Positions 1 to 5,605 of a stretch of 6,216 nt of DNA are shown here, in pieces. Position 1 is the stretch's first letter. Each line of letters begins with the position of its first letter. The stretch is from positions 1 through 6,216 of the forward strand of contig JADGGF010000279.1 in NCBI GenBank assembly GCA_019690055.1. The letters are read 5' to 3'. The position numbers and the translations under genes are program-made. The DNA comes from Micromonosporaceae bacterium (lineage in GTDB: Bacteria; Actinomycetota; Actinomycetes; Mycobacteriales; Micromonosporaceae). The notes under the pieces are model-generated. The model was given only the letters and a program-made list of their open reading frames with translations. It had not been told where the DNA came from and searched no databases.

Positions 1-25
1 TCGTGAGGCCGAGCGCGCCTCACGA
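1..25. terminator. Strong hairpin at the window edge, probable terminator of an upstream gene
   Basis: TCGTGAGGC (1-9) and GCCTCACGA (17-25) are perfect reverse complements with a 7-base loop. The stem begins at the first base of the window, so it may extend further left. No T-run follows on the + strand, but actinomycete terminators often lack one. It lies about 60 bases before the acetyltransferase start, so the likely role is to end transcription of whatever gene lies to the left. A regulatory site is the alternative. Confidence 0.5.
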
Positions 26-72
26 GCCCCGCCGGGCCCTGTGGTGCGCGAGGGATCGCCCTGGGCCCGGGC

Positions 73-78
73 TAGAGT
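73..78 (+). promoter_or_regulatory. -10 box of a leaderless-type promoter for the acetyltransferase
   Basis: TAGAGT fits the actinobacterial TANNNT -10 consensus. Eight bases separate it from the GTG at 87, so transcription would start at or next to the start codon. No purine-rich ribosome-binding site precedes that GTG. No good -35 hexamer is visible about 17 bases upstream. This box is the main reason for preferring the start at 87 over the in-frame GTG at 3. Confidence 0.55.
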
Positions 79-86
79 GGACAGCT

Positions 87-680
87 GTGTCCACCACCAT
101 CCCCGACTCTGGCACCTCCGACTCGATCGTCATCCGCACCGCCACCCCGGCCGACTACGCCGCCATCGCCGAGTTGACCGTCGACGCCTACGAGGCCGAC
201 GGCCACCTCGCCGATGAGAACGGCTACCGCGAGACGCTCGCCGACGTGGCCGGTCGCGCATCGGCCGGCGAGATCCTGGTGGCCGCAGAGGGGCCCGACG
301 TGCTCGGCGCGGTGTTGTTCATGGCGCAGCCAGGGTCGGCCTACTCCGAGATCGCCCGGTCCGGGGAGGCGGAGTTCCGGATGCTCGCGGTGGCCCCGAA
401 GGCGCAGCGGCGGGGCATCGGCGAACGGCTCGTACGCGCCTGCCTCGACCGCGCTCGTGCGGCCGGGGCGCAGGCGGTGGTGATCTCCGCGCGGGACTTC
501 ATCCAGGGTCCGCTGCGCCTCTACGCCCGCCTGGGGTTCGTCCGGATTCCCGAGCGGGACTGGAGCCCCATCCCGGGCGTCCAGCTCGTGGCGCTCAAGT
601 ACGACCTCACCGCGTCACCCTCCAATGAGGACAACAGCGCCCCTCCGGCGGCCCACGCCCCGGTCAGCCCACCAAGCTGA
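87..680 (+). CDS. GNAT family N-acetyltransferase
   Basis: A 197-residue cytoplasmic protein of the GCN5-related acetyltransferase superfamily, which transfers an acetyl group from acetyl-CoA to an amine; the acceptor cannot be told from the sequence. An opening beta strand and helix (residues 14-35, IVIRTATPADYAAIAELTV) are followed by a central strand with the AEFRMLAVAP motif (95-104). The acetyl-CoA pyrophosphate loop QRRGIGERLV (107-116) matches Q/R-x-x-G-x-G/A. The usual C-terminal YARLGFVRI motif is at 146-154. The last ~20 residues are a Pro/Ala/Ser-rich tail with no visible domain. The frame stays open left to a GTG at 3, but those residues do not look like part of the fold and the -10 box at 73-78 favours GTG 87. 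The gene appears to be transcribed alone. The family call is firm and the substrate unknown. Confidence 0.88.
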   Translation: MSTTIPDSGTSDSIVIRTATPADYAAIAELTVDAYEADGHLADENGYRETLADVAGRASAGEILVAAEGPDVLGAVLFMAQPGSAYSEIARSGEAEFRMLAVAPKAQRRGIGERLVRACLDRARAAGAQAVVISARDFIQGPLRLYARLGFVRIPERDWSPIPGVQLVALKYDLTASPSNEDNSAPPAAHAPVSPPS

Positions 681-685
681 CGCTG

Positions 686-712
686 TTGCCCGGGCTCGCG
701 ATCGGCGATACT
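686..712 (+). promoter_or_regulatory. Leaderless-type promoter for the DivIVA-motif gene
   Basis: GATACT (707-712) resembles TATACT and lies 7 bases before the GTG at 720, so the transcript would begin at the start codon. TTGCCC (686-691) is a possible -35, although the 15-base spacer is short. No Shine-Dalgarno sequence is present between the upstream stop at 680 and the GTG. Confidence 0.5.
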
Positions 713-719
713 CACCCCC

Positions 720-944
720 GTGAGTGACCATCAGGGCTTCACCGTCGTCCTGCGCGGATACGACATCGGCGAGGTGGAGGAGGCGATGGAGCGGTTCCGC
801 ACCGCCCGGGCCTCCACCGACCCGGCCCTGCGGGCCGCAGTTCGCCGCGAGCTGACCGACCGCGCGTTCCGGGTCCGCGTTCGTGGCTACGACCGGGCGC
901 AGGTCGACGAGTACTTCCGCCAGGCCATCGACCGGCTCGCCTGA
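720..944 (+). CDS. Small DivIVA-motif protein with two tandem motif copies
   Basis: A 74-residue cytoplasmic protein built almost entirely from two copies of the short motif found at the N-terminus of DivIVA/Wag31 polar-growth proteins. The first copy (about 7-26) contains LRGYD then EVEE. The second (about 50-70) contains VRGYD then QVDEYF. A charged, probably helical linker lies between them. In full-length DivIVA this motif contributes to membrane attachment and is followed by a long coiled coil, which is absent here. Such short proteins are known in actinobacteria with no settled role. It may bind curved membrane or modulate DivIVA, but that is inference. It follows the acetyltransferase by 39 bases with its own promoter and converges on the topoisomerase gene. 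The motif assignment is good and the function unknown. Confidence 0.75.
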   Translation: MSDHQGFTVVLRGYDIGEVEEAMERFRTARASTDPALRAAVRRELTDRAFRVRVRGYDRAQVDEYFRQAIDRLA

Positions 945-1016
945 CCGCGCACACGCTGGCTTACGCGCACGCCCGGCCACGAGCACACCTGGGCACGAGC
1001 ATGCGGCACGTCCCGC
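945..1016. other. Convergent intergenic gap with a short direct repeat
   Basis: This 72-base gap lies between the stop codons of two convergent genes. CACGAGCA occurs twice (978-985 and 994-1001), 16 bases apart. No convincing terminator hairpin was found, although one would be expected here. Confidence 0.4.
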
Positions 1017-2006
1017 TCAGGTCAGCAGCTCGAGCACCGCCCGCTCGGCGCGCGGGCCGTCCGCCCGACACCGCCGGGGCAGGTCGATCGTCCGGCCGCG
1101 CAGGAACAGGTCCACCACCCGAGGGTCGACGTACGAAGCGCGGGCCACCGCCGGCGTGTTGCCGAGATCCTCGGCAACCAGCCGCATGACCCGCGCCACG
1201 CACCGCCGGGCCGCGGTCGGCGAACTTGGCGGCTCGACCCGGGCCAACGCCACGGCCGCCGCCACGGTCGCGTGCCAGGTGCGCAGGTCCTTGGCGGTCA
1301 GGTCGGCGCCCGCGGCGTGACGGAGATAGGCGTTGATATCGCTGGAGTGAACCTCGCGCCAGCCCCGGTGTGCGTCCCGGTACACCAGCAGGCGCGCCGA
1401 CCCCCGGCGACAGCGTTTCAGTCGCCGCACCGCCGCCACCACGGCCGAGTCCCGAATGGACAGTTCCCGCTCGATGCCGCCCTTGGCCCGGTAGCAGAAC
1501 CGGACGGTCTCCGGCCCGGTGCAGCGCACGTGGCCGGACTGCAGCGTGGCCACGCCGAACGTCGGGTCGTCGTCGTTGGCGTACTGGTCGTTTCCGACCC
1601 GGAACAGACCGCGGTCGATCAAGCGGACGGCGAGGGCGAGCACATGCTCCCGGGACAGCTCCTCGCCGCGCAGGTCGGCGGCGACGCGCCGGCGGAGCCG
1701 GGTCAGCTGCGGCGCGATCTGGAGTACGTGGGCGAACTTGTGCCGCTCCCGCCGCGCCCGCCACTGCGCGTGGTACAGGTACTGCCGGCGCCCCGCCGCG
1801 TCGGTACCGGTCGCCTGCAGGTGACCAGCAGGATCCGGACATATCCATACGTCGCGCCAGGCCGGCGGTATGGCCAACTCCTGGCACCGCCGCACCTCCT
1901 CCGGGTCGGCCAGGGCGACGCCGCGTTCGTCGACGAACAAGAACCCGCGCCCCCGACGCCGCCGCCCGTAACCGGGCCGGCCCGGATCCCCCCGCCGAAG
2001 CCGCAC
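1017..2006 (-). CDS. DNA topoisomerase IB (poxvirus/eukaryotic-like type)
   Basis: A 329-residue enzyme that relaxes supercoiled DNA by cutting one strand through a 3'-phosphotyrosine intermediate, without ATP. The N-terminal part (about 20-100) carries the bacterial signatures IPPAW, DVWICPDP and HLQATGTDAAGRRQYLYH. The catalytic domain shows FRVGND with Arg136, AKGG with Lys175, TAKDLRTWHAT with Arg242, and LGNTPAVARASYVDP with Asn283 and nucleophile Tyr292. The spacing matches the poxvirus set Arg/Lys/Arg/His/Tyr, with the His replaced by Asn as in the Deinococcus enzyme (from memory). All catalytic positions are present, so it is probably active. The GTG at 2006 is the first possible start after an in-frame TAG and gives the usual RLRRGDPGRPGY opening. 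It probably supplements the main type IA enzyme; that role is inference. Confidence 0.95.
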   Translation of the reverse strand: MRLRRGDPGRPGYGRRRRGRGFLFVDERGVALADPEEVRRCQELAIPPAWRDVWICPDPAGHLQATGTDAAGRRQYLYHAQWRARRERHKFAHVLQIAPQLTRLRRRVAADLRGEELSREHVLALAVRLIDRGLFRVGNDQYANDDDPTFGVATLQSGHVRCTGPETVRFCYRAKGGIERELSIRDSAVVAAVRRLKRCRRGSARLLVYRDAHRGWREVHSSDINAYLRHAAGADLTAKDLRTWHATVAAAVALARVEPPSSPTAARRCVARVMRLVAEDLGNTPAVARASYVDPRVVDLFLRGRTIDLPRRCRADGPRAERAVLELLT

Positions 2007-2012
2007 GGGCCG

Positions 2013-2018
2013 AAACTA
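2013..2018 (-). promoter_or_regulatory. -10 box of a leaderless-type promoter for topoisomerase IB
   Basis: Read on the minus strand, TAGTTT (2018 to 2013) fits TANNNT and lies 6 bases before the GTG at 2006. No ribosome-binding site precedes the start. No clear -35 is visible at 16-18 bases. Its presence suggests the topoisomerase is transcribed separately from the cyclase gene upstream. Confidence 0.45.
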
Positions 2019-2149
2019 CCCAGCACCGGCCCGCGACACCCCGTAAACGCTCGGCTCCGTCCCGCGACCGCCGGCGGCCGCCCTCACCAAACCGTCGGCG
2101 TCACCGCCCCGGCGGCCGCGCGACCCCGTCCTCGCCGCCTCGAGCGAGA

Positions 2150-2183
2150 CAGGAGACACACCGGTGACACCTGATGTCTCCTG
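2150..2183 (-). terminator. Inverted repeat after the cyclase gene, probable terminator
   Basis: CAGGAGACA (2150-2158) and TGTCTCCTG (2175-2183) pair perfectly over 9 bp with a 16-base loop. The stem begins 19 bases beyond the TAA of the cyclase gene (2203-2205), where a terminator is expected. No U-tract follows. The loop contains GACACC (2166-2171), complementary to GGTGTC at 2192-2197, so an H-type pseudoknot is possible. An operator is the alternative reading. Confidence 0.55.
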
Positions 2184-2202
2184 GTAGTGATGGTGTCCGA
2201 TG

Positions 2203-3663
2203 TTACGCCCCGGCATCGGAGACCTGACCCGGGAAAACGCCAGGTGGCCAGGGCGCCGATCTGCGCTGGGTCTTCTCGGCGTACATGAAACGGTCGGCGG
2301 CCCGCAGCAGCTCGTCCGGGTCAGTCGCGTCCTCGGAGCGCGCGACGCCGATGCTGATGCCGACCGGCGCGCCGCCGGCCTGCTCGAACGGCCGGGCGAG
2401 GACGCTGGTGAGGCATGACCGGATCGCCTCGGTCTCCTCGTCGGTGGCGTCGATGAGCAGGGCCACGAACTCGTCGCCTCCGAACCGACTGACCACGTGC
2501 GGCGGCTGGACGCATCCGGTGAGCCGCTGCGCGACCTCGATGAGCAACCGGTCGCCGGCGTCATGCCCGAAGATGTCATTGATCGCCTTGAAGTTATCGA
2601 GGTCGCAGAAGACGACGGCGCACCGCTCACCCCGCGCCAGCACGTCGGCCAGCCGGGCGATGAACTCGCGGCGGTTGAGCAGTTGCGTGAGCGGGTCGTG
2701 GCTGGCCTGATGCTCGAGCGCCCGCTCGGCGCGGGCCCACGCGAAGGACAGCACGCCGATGCGCAGCATCACCAGCGCGGCGACCGCGACTCCCTGCGCC
2801 GCGAGCAGGGCGCCTCCGGTGTCATGGCGGAGCAGGGCCCGGATGCCGACGACGATCGGGAACGCCGCCACGGCGGCGCACAGGAACGCCAGCCGGGCGA
2901 CGGACAGGCGCTCCGAGCGGACCGTGGGCTGGCGGCGCATGAGGGCGGGTGCGGTCGGGTCGAGCCCGAACTGCCCGGTCGCGGCGAGCGCGACGATCGA
3001 CAGCTCGGCGGCGACGGTCTGCGACACCGTGTCTGCGCCAGCGAGGGCGCGGAGGATGTTCTCGATGATCGCGATGCCGACCGCCGCCAGCAGCCACCGC
3101 AGCGCCGGGTTCGACTGGACCCCCGTGGTCGCCACCCTCACCAGGGCCCCGAGCACGCCGGCAAAGGCGACGACCACCACGAACAGGTCCAGCTGGGCGG
3201 CGAAGCCGCCATCGGTGTCGAGCCGGTGCGGGAGAAAGACCCACAGCACGCTGCCGGCGGCGAACGCGATCACCGCGGCGTCGATGATTCCGCCGACGTC
3301 GCGTGACCGACGGCCGATGATCAGGGCCAGGGCAGCGGCGAGGACGAGCAGATTGCCCACGGCGTCGATCAGCCAGCGAACCGTGGTGGCGTGGTGAGTA
3401 GGGAGTAGGAGCGCGAACCCAGCCGCCAGGAACGCGACCAGCGCACCGAGCAGCAGCGTCCAGGGCGACCGGAGGTCGGACCGCACCCGACGCCGGCCGT
3501 ACGCGACGCACGCACCGGCCCCCGCGATCGCGCCGATGAGGACGAACTCTCGTCCCGTCCCGGGCAGGACCGGGTAGAGCCCGACCAGCGCGATTGAGGC
3601 CAGGCCGTAGGCGACGCGGAGCGTGCGCAGGCGGCGCGGACCACCCTCGGCAGCGTTCACCAC
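2203..3663 (-). CDS. Membrane-bound diguanylate cyclase (GGDEF protein)
   Basis: A 486-residue inner-membrane protein expected to make the second messenger cyclic di-GMP from two GTP. Residues 1-310 hold about ten hydrophobic segments (near 17-34, 39-56, 69-88, 96-116, 125-145, 157-178, 189-208, 216-231, 255-277 and 284-307), a probable sensory module I cannot name. A short helix leads into the catalytic domain (about 318-465). That domain has DPLTQLLNRREF (323-334), the metal-binding FCDLDNFKAIND (352-363), GHDAGD (366-371) and an intact RFGGDEF (393-399). The inhibitory-site RxxD expected before GGDEF is replaced by QPPH (386-389), so product inhibition through that site is unlikely. No EAL or HD-GYP domain is present. 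The start is GTG 3663, immediately followed by another GTG at 3660 that could also serve; the upstream sequence is G-rich but not a typical ribosome-binding site. Confidence 0.93.
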   Translation of the reverse strand: MVNAAEGGPRRLRTLRVAYGLASIALVGLYPVLPGTGREFVLIGAIAGAGACVAYGRRRVRSDLRSPWTLLLGALVAFLAAGFALLLPTHHATTVRWLIDAVGNLLVLAAALALIIGRRSRDVGGIIDAAVIAFAAGSVLWVFLPHRLDTDGGFAAQLDLFVVVVAFAGVLGALVRVATTGVQSNPALRWLLAAVGIAIIENILRALAGADTVSQTVAAELSIVALAATGQFGLDPTAPALMRRQPTVRSERLSVARLAFLCAAVAAFPIVVGIRALLRHDTGGALLAAQGVAVAALVMLRIGVLSFAWARAERALEHQASHDPLTQLLNRREFIARLADVLARGERCAVVFCDLDNFKAINDIFGHDAGDRLLIEVAQRLTGCVQPPHVVSRFGGDEFVALLIDATDEETEAIRSCLTSVLARPFEQAGGAPVGISIGVARSEDATDPDELLRAADRFMYAEKTQRRSAPWPPGVFPGQVSDAGA

Positions 3664-3881
3664 GACCCCGATCCCCCGTTCGAGTAGCTCGCGACGGCCT
3701 GCTACCCATGGCGAGCCTACTGGCCACAGTGGTGCTCAACGGCCCGCACGGTGGCGAGGCGACCTGCGAAAGGGACCCGCCGCAGAGCTGATGCTGGTGC
3801 CGGTTGGATGCCGATGGACACCGAATGCCACGGGTTGGTCACCGTCCGACGCCAGATTTGCTGCCCGGACACGGGGACTGG

Positions 3882-3895
3882 CCCCGGACCCGGGG
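3882..3895. promoter_or_regulatory. 14-bp palindrome, possible distal operator
   Basis: CCCCGGACCCGGGG is a perfect inverted repeat with 6-bp arms and a 2-base centre. An imperfect version (CCCGGACACGGGGA, 3864-3877) precedes it. The centre lies 43 bp, about four helical turns, from the centre of the similarly built palindrome at 3925-3938. In such GC-rich DNA a run of this kind can arise by chance, so confidence is low. Confidence 0.3.
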
Positions 3896-3924
3896 ATTCA
3901 TGACTCTTCGCGTCCACAACCCCG

Positions 3925-3938
3925 GGTATCGGGATACC
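3925..3938. promoter_or_regulatory. 14-bp palindrome overlapping the operon -35, candidate operator
   Basis: GGTATCGGGATACC has 6-bp perfect arms around a 2-base centre. Its right arm overlaps the putative -35 hexamer (CCGACA, 3937-3942) of the nucleotidyltransferase operon, the right place for a repressor. The A/T bases in the arms make it less likely than other local repeats to come from composition alone. Autoregulation by one of the operon products is the natural hypothesis. Confidence 0.42.
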
Positions 3939-3966
3939 GACAGGGACGAGTAGCCCGTGTTACGCT
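3937..3966 (+). promoter_or_regulatory. Promoter of the nucleotidyltransferase operon
   Basis: CCGACA (3937-3942) matches TTGACA at four of six positions. TACGCT (3961-3966) fits the TANNNT -10 and follows after an 18-base spacer. The GTG start codon at 3973 lies 6 bases downstream, so the mRNA is predicted to be leaderless. This is the best-formed promoter in the window. Confidence 0.55.
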
Positions 3967-3972
3967 CCCGCG

Positions 3973-4431
3973 GTGGTCCAGTTCGCTGCCGATGTGCTGC
4001 CCGGGCCCGCCCACCTCCCCGAGCTGCCCTGGTCGGGGTGGCGGCCGCTTGTCCGGCGGCTGGCCGGCTCCGGCGTGACCACCGCACCCAGCCGCCGTGG
4101 AGAAGCCCGTCTCACCTACTCGGCCCGTAAGCCGTACGTGGTGGCGGAGCGGCTGGACGACCTGTGCGGGCCGGTCGCGGGCCGGGTGACCCTGCCCCCG
4201 CACCTCGACTGGTCCGGCAACGCCACCTATGACCTCGGCAAGCCGGCGCGGCTCGCCTCCCTGTACCGGACGGTCCTCAACGAAGCCGGCTGCGTCGAGG
4301 ATCTCCGCACCTGGCTCAACGCCCGGCTGTTGACCCGCCTGTGGCCGACGCTCTGGCTGCCACCGGCCCTGCGCCGGGCCTGGGAGAGCCGCTTCCCCGA
4401 GCTGCGCGTGCTGTCAGCGTCCACCGCGTGA
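3973..4431 (+). CDS. Uncharacterised partner of an AbiEii-type nucleotidyltransferase
   Basis: I do not recognise a named domain in this 152-residue protein. It is soluble, with no membrane segment or signal peptide. Residues 24-90 look like a compact mixed domain (RPLVRRLAGSGV, then RLTYSARKPYVVAERLDDL). Next is a conserved-looking stretch, LPPHLDWSG followed by YDL (74-87). The C-terminal half is helical with many Trp, Leu and Arg residues (LYRTVLNEAG, DLRTWLNARLLTRLWPTLWLPP, RRAWESRFPEL, 98-144). I recall similar actinobacterial hypothetical proteins with an LDWSG...YDL...LYR pattern, but cannot confirm this. It lacks the N-terminal winged helix typical of AbiEi antitoxins. The downstream nucleotidyltransferase starts one base after its stop, so the two are very probably co-translated. 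An antitoxin or accessory role is inference. The GTG start is supported by the -10 box 6 bases upstream. Confidence 0.7.
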   Translation: MVQFAADVLPGPAHLPELPWSGWRPLVRRLAGSGVTTAPSRRGEARLTYSARKPYVVAERLDDLCGPVAGRVTLPPHLDWSGNATYDLGKPARLASLYRTVLNEAGCVEDLRTWLNARLLTRLWPTLWLPPALRRAWESRFPELRVLSASTA

Positions 4432-4432
4432 C

Positions 4433-5068
4433 GTGGACGCATTCCATCAGCGACTCGCCCGGATCGGGCTCGAGGCGGCCGAGCGCTACGGGTTCGCCCT
4501 GGCCGGCGGCTACGCTGTGCAGGCGGCGGGGTTTCTCCAGCGGCCCAGCGAGGACGTCGACCTCTTCACGATCTGGGAGCGCCGGGGCGAGTTCGAGACC
4601 GCGGCCGACGCAATCGTGACCGCCTACCAGAACGCGGGCCTGCGCGTGGAGGCCGAGCGCCGCCACGACACGTTCCTGCGCCTGACCGTCTCGGACGGCG
4701 AGCAGGCCGCGAAGGTCGAGCTCGGCATCGACCTGCGCGCCAACGAGCCGGTGCGGATCTCGATCGGACCGGTCCTGCACCCCGACGACGCGGTCGCGAA
4801 CAAGGTCATGGCCCTCTACGAGCGGGCGCTCGCCCGGGACTTTATCGACATCGATGCGGTCCTGCGGTCGGGCCGCTACGACGAGGCCGCGCTGCTCCGG
4901 CTCGCCGAGCGGTCAGACATCACCTTCGACCGGGCCGCGTTCGCCGACGCGCTCGCGGTGGTGCAGGAGCTCGACGACGACGACTTCGCTCAGTACGGCG
5001 TCACTGGCGCCCAGCTCGCTGACCTGCGCCAGCGGTTCGCGCAGTGGCGGGCGCGCCTGCTGGGCTGA
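4433..5068 (+). CDS. AbiEii/AbiGii-type nucleotidyltransferase, putative toxin
   Basis: A 211-residue protein of the DNA polymerase beta-like nucleotidyltransferase fold. Members of this family include AbiEii phage-abortive toxins and the mycobacterial MenT toxins, which use nucleotide triphosphates and can block growth, for example by modifying tRNA. Visible motifs are FALAGGYAV (21-29) with the Gly-Gly of the nucleotide site, and RPSEDVDLF (37-45) with the metal-binding Asp41 and Asp43. Further on are KVEL (94-97), ANKVMALYERALARDFIDI (122-140) with Lys124 and the RDF-D motif, and a helical C-terminal region. The catalytic set looks intact. The start GTG is one base beyond the preceding stop and has no ribosome-binding site, so translation probably depends on coupling to the upstream gene. 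Its target is unknown, and a housekeeping nucleotidyltransferase role cannot be excluded. Confidence 0.85.
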   Translation: MDAFHQRLARIGLEAAERYGFALAGGYAVQAAGFLQRPSEDVDLFTIWERRGEFETAADAIVTAYQNAGLRVEAERRHDTFLRLTVSDGEQAAKVELGIDLRANEPVRISIGPVLHPDDAVANKVMALYERALARDFIDIDAVLRSGRYDEAALLRLAERSDITFDRAAFADALAVVQELDDDDFAQYGVTGAQLADLRQRFAQWRARLLG

Positions 5069-5128
5069 GGGCTGATCCGGCCCACCGCGTCCCGCGTCGC
5101 CGGTGATCCGGAGAACGACACCAAGCCG

Positions 5129-5599
5129 CTAGCGCTCGCCGGGCTCCGGTGGCTCGTCGGGCTGGCAGCGGGGATCGTGCGCGGCGAACAGGGCGGACAG
5201 CAGGCGGTGCAACTGGCGCCGGCCGTCCGGATCCAGGGGGGCGAGGAAGTCGTCCTCGGTGTGGCGCAACGCCGCCAGGGCCTCGCCGAGCGTACGCCGG
5301 CCGGCCTCGGTGATGCTGATGACCTGCTTGCGCCGGTCGCTGAGCGACCGGTCGCGCCGGACGAACCCGTGCGCCTCGAGTTCGTCGATGACCGCGACCA
5401 TCGTGGTGCGGTCGAGGCCGGTCTGCCGGCACAGGTCCCGCTGGGACACCTCCCCGCCGTCGACGAACGCCAGCACCCGCAGGGTCCGGCCGCGCAGGCG
5501 GAACGGCCGCAGCGTCTGCTCCATCCTCGCCTCGGCCAGGGTGGCCAGCTTGAGCAGCAGGTATCCGGTCGTCGTGGAGACGGCGTCGGCGGCGCGCAT
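5129..5599 (-). CDS. MarR family transcriptional regulator
   Basis: A 156-residue winged-helix regulator, the usual MarR length, which acts as a dimer on inverted-repeat operators and often releases DNA on binding a small molecule. An N-terminal dimerisation helix (about 9-31) leads into the helix-turn-helix. VSQRDLCRQTGLDRTTMVAV (51-70) contains the recognition helix, followed by IDELEAHGFVRR. The wing RDRSLSDRRKQVISIT (82-97) has the family's D-x-R arginine. C-terminal dimerisation helices run about 98-140, then a Pro/Glu-rich tail. The ATG at 5599 is preceded at 6 bases by TAGGCT, a leaderless-type -10. It is divergent from the small membrane protein gene, and a perfect 11-bp inverted repeat lies between the starts. 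It therefore probably represses itself and that neighbour. The ligand is unknown. Confidence 0.93.
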   Translation of the reverse strand: MRAADAVSTTTGYLLLKLATLAEARMEQTLRPFRLRGRTLRVLAFVDGGEVSQRDLCRQTGLDRTTMVAVIDELEAHGFVRRDRSLSDRRKQVISITEAGRRTLGEALAALRHTEDDFLAPLDPDGRRQLHRLLSALFAAHDPRCQPDEPPEPGER

Positions 5600-5605
5600 G
5601 GTCGT

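Larger units (their letters stand above)
3664..3972. other. Divergent 309-base intergenic region with palindromes
   Basis: This lies between the divergent cyclase and nucleotidyltransferase-operon starts. Short frames across it read as arginine/proline-rich translations without recognisable domains, so I call no gene. The right part holds a 14-base near-direct repeat (3864-3877 and 3883-3896, one mismatch), two 14-bp palindromes and the operon promoter, listed separately. On the minus strand TAGGCT (3719 to 3714) could be a -10 for the cyclase gene with about 45 bases of leader, but no well-spaced -35 is visible, so that is only tentative. Confidence 0.5.

Noticed and set aside
3..86. N-terminal extension of the acetyltransferase from the GTG at 3
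   Set aside because: The extra 28 residues do not resemble the GNAT fold, the frame starts inside a perfect hairpin, and a -10 box lies directly before GTG 87.
961..1887. Long minus-strand reading frame of 308 codons within the topoisomerase gene
   Set aside because: It overlaps topoisomerase IB on the same strand in another frame. The translation is Arg/Pro/Gly-rich with no recognisable domain, as expected of a GC-rich frame shadow.
2073..2120. Repeated GGCGGCCGC blocks (2073-2082 and 2111-2120)
   Set aside because: Short self-complementary GC-only words are common by chance at this composition, and nothing else marks them as functional.
1272..2174. Long plus-strand frame of 300 codons antisense to topoisomerase IB
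   Set aside because: It is an antisense shadow of a gene with a full catalytic motif set, and has low-complexity Pro/Arg-rich composition and no domain.
2016..2630. Minus-strand frame of 204 codons over the GGDEF gene end and the following gap
   Set aside because: Most of it is an out-of-frame Ser/Arg/Pro-rich reading of the GGDEF domain, and it crosses the terminator hairpin.
2822..3739. Minus-strand frame of 305 codons over the membrane part of the cyclase
   Set aside because: The true frame gives clear hydrophobic helices and GGDEF motifs, whereas this one gives an Arg/Pro-rich translation.
3717..3917. Possible 66-residue minus-strand protein in the 309-base intergenic region
   Set aside because: It has no domain, no convincing promoter or ribosome-binding site, and covers a candidate operator. 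It cannot be fully excluded without conservation data.
3623..4078. Plus-strand frame across the divergent intergenic region
   Set aside because: It runs into the 152-residue gene out of frame, crosses the operon promoter and palindromes, and shows no domain.
4316..4780. Minus-strand frame antisense to the nucleotidyltransferase pair
   Set aside because: It is antisense to the catalytic motif region of a well-supported gene and has no recognisable product.
5069..5128. GGGC...GCCC pairing after the nucleotidyltransferase stop as a terminator
   Set aside because: Only about four base pairs with an irregular loop, no better than expected in such GC-rich sequence.
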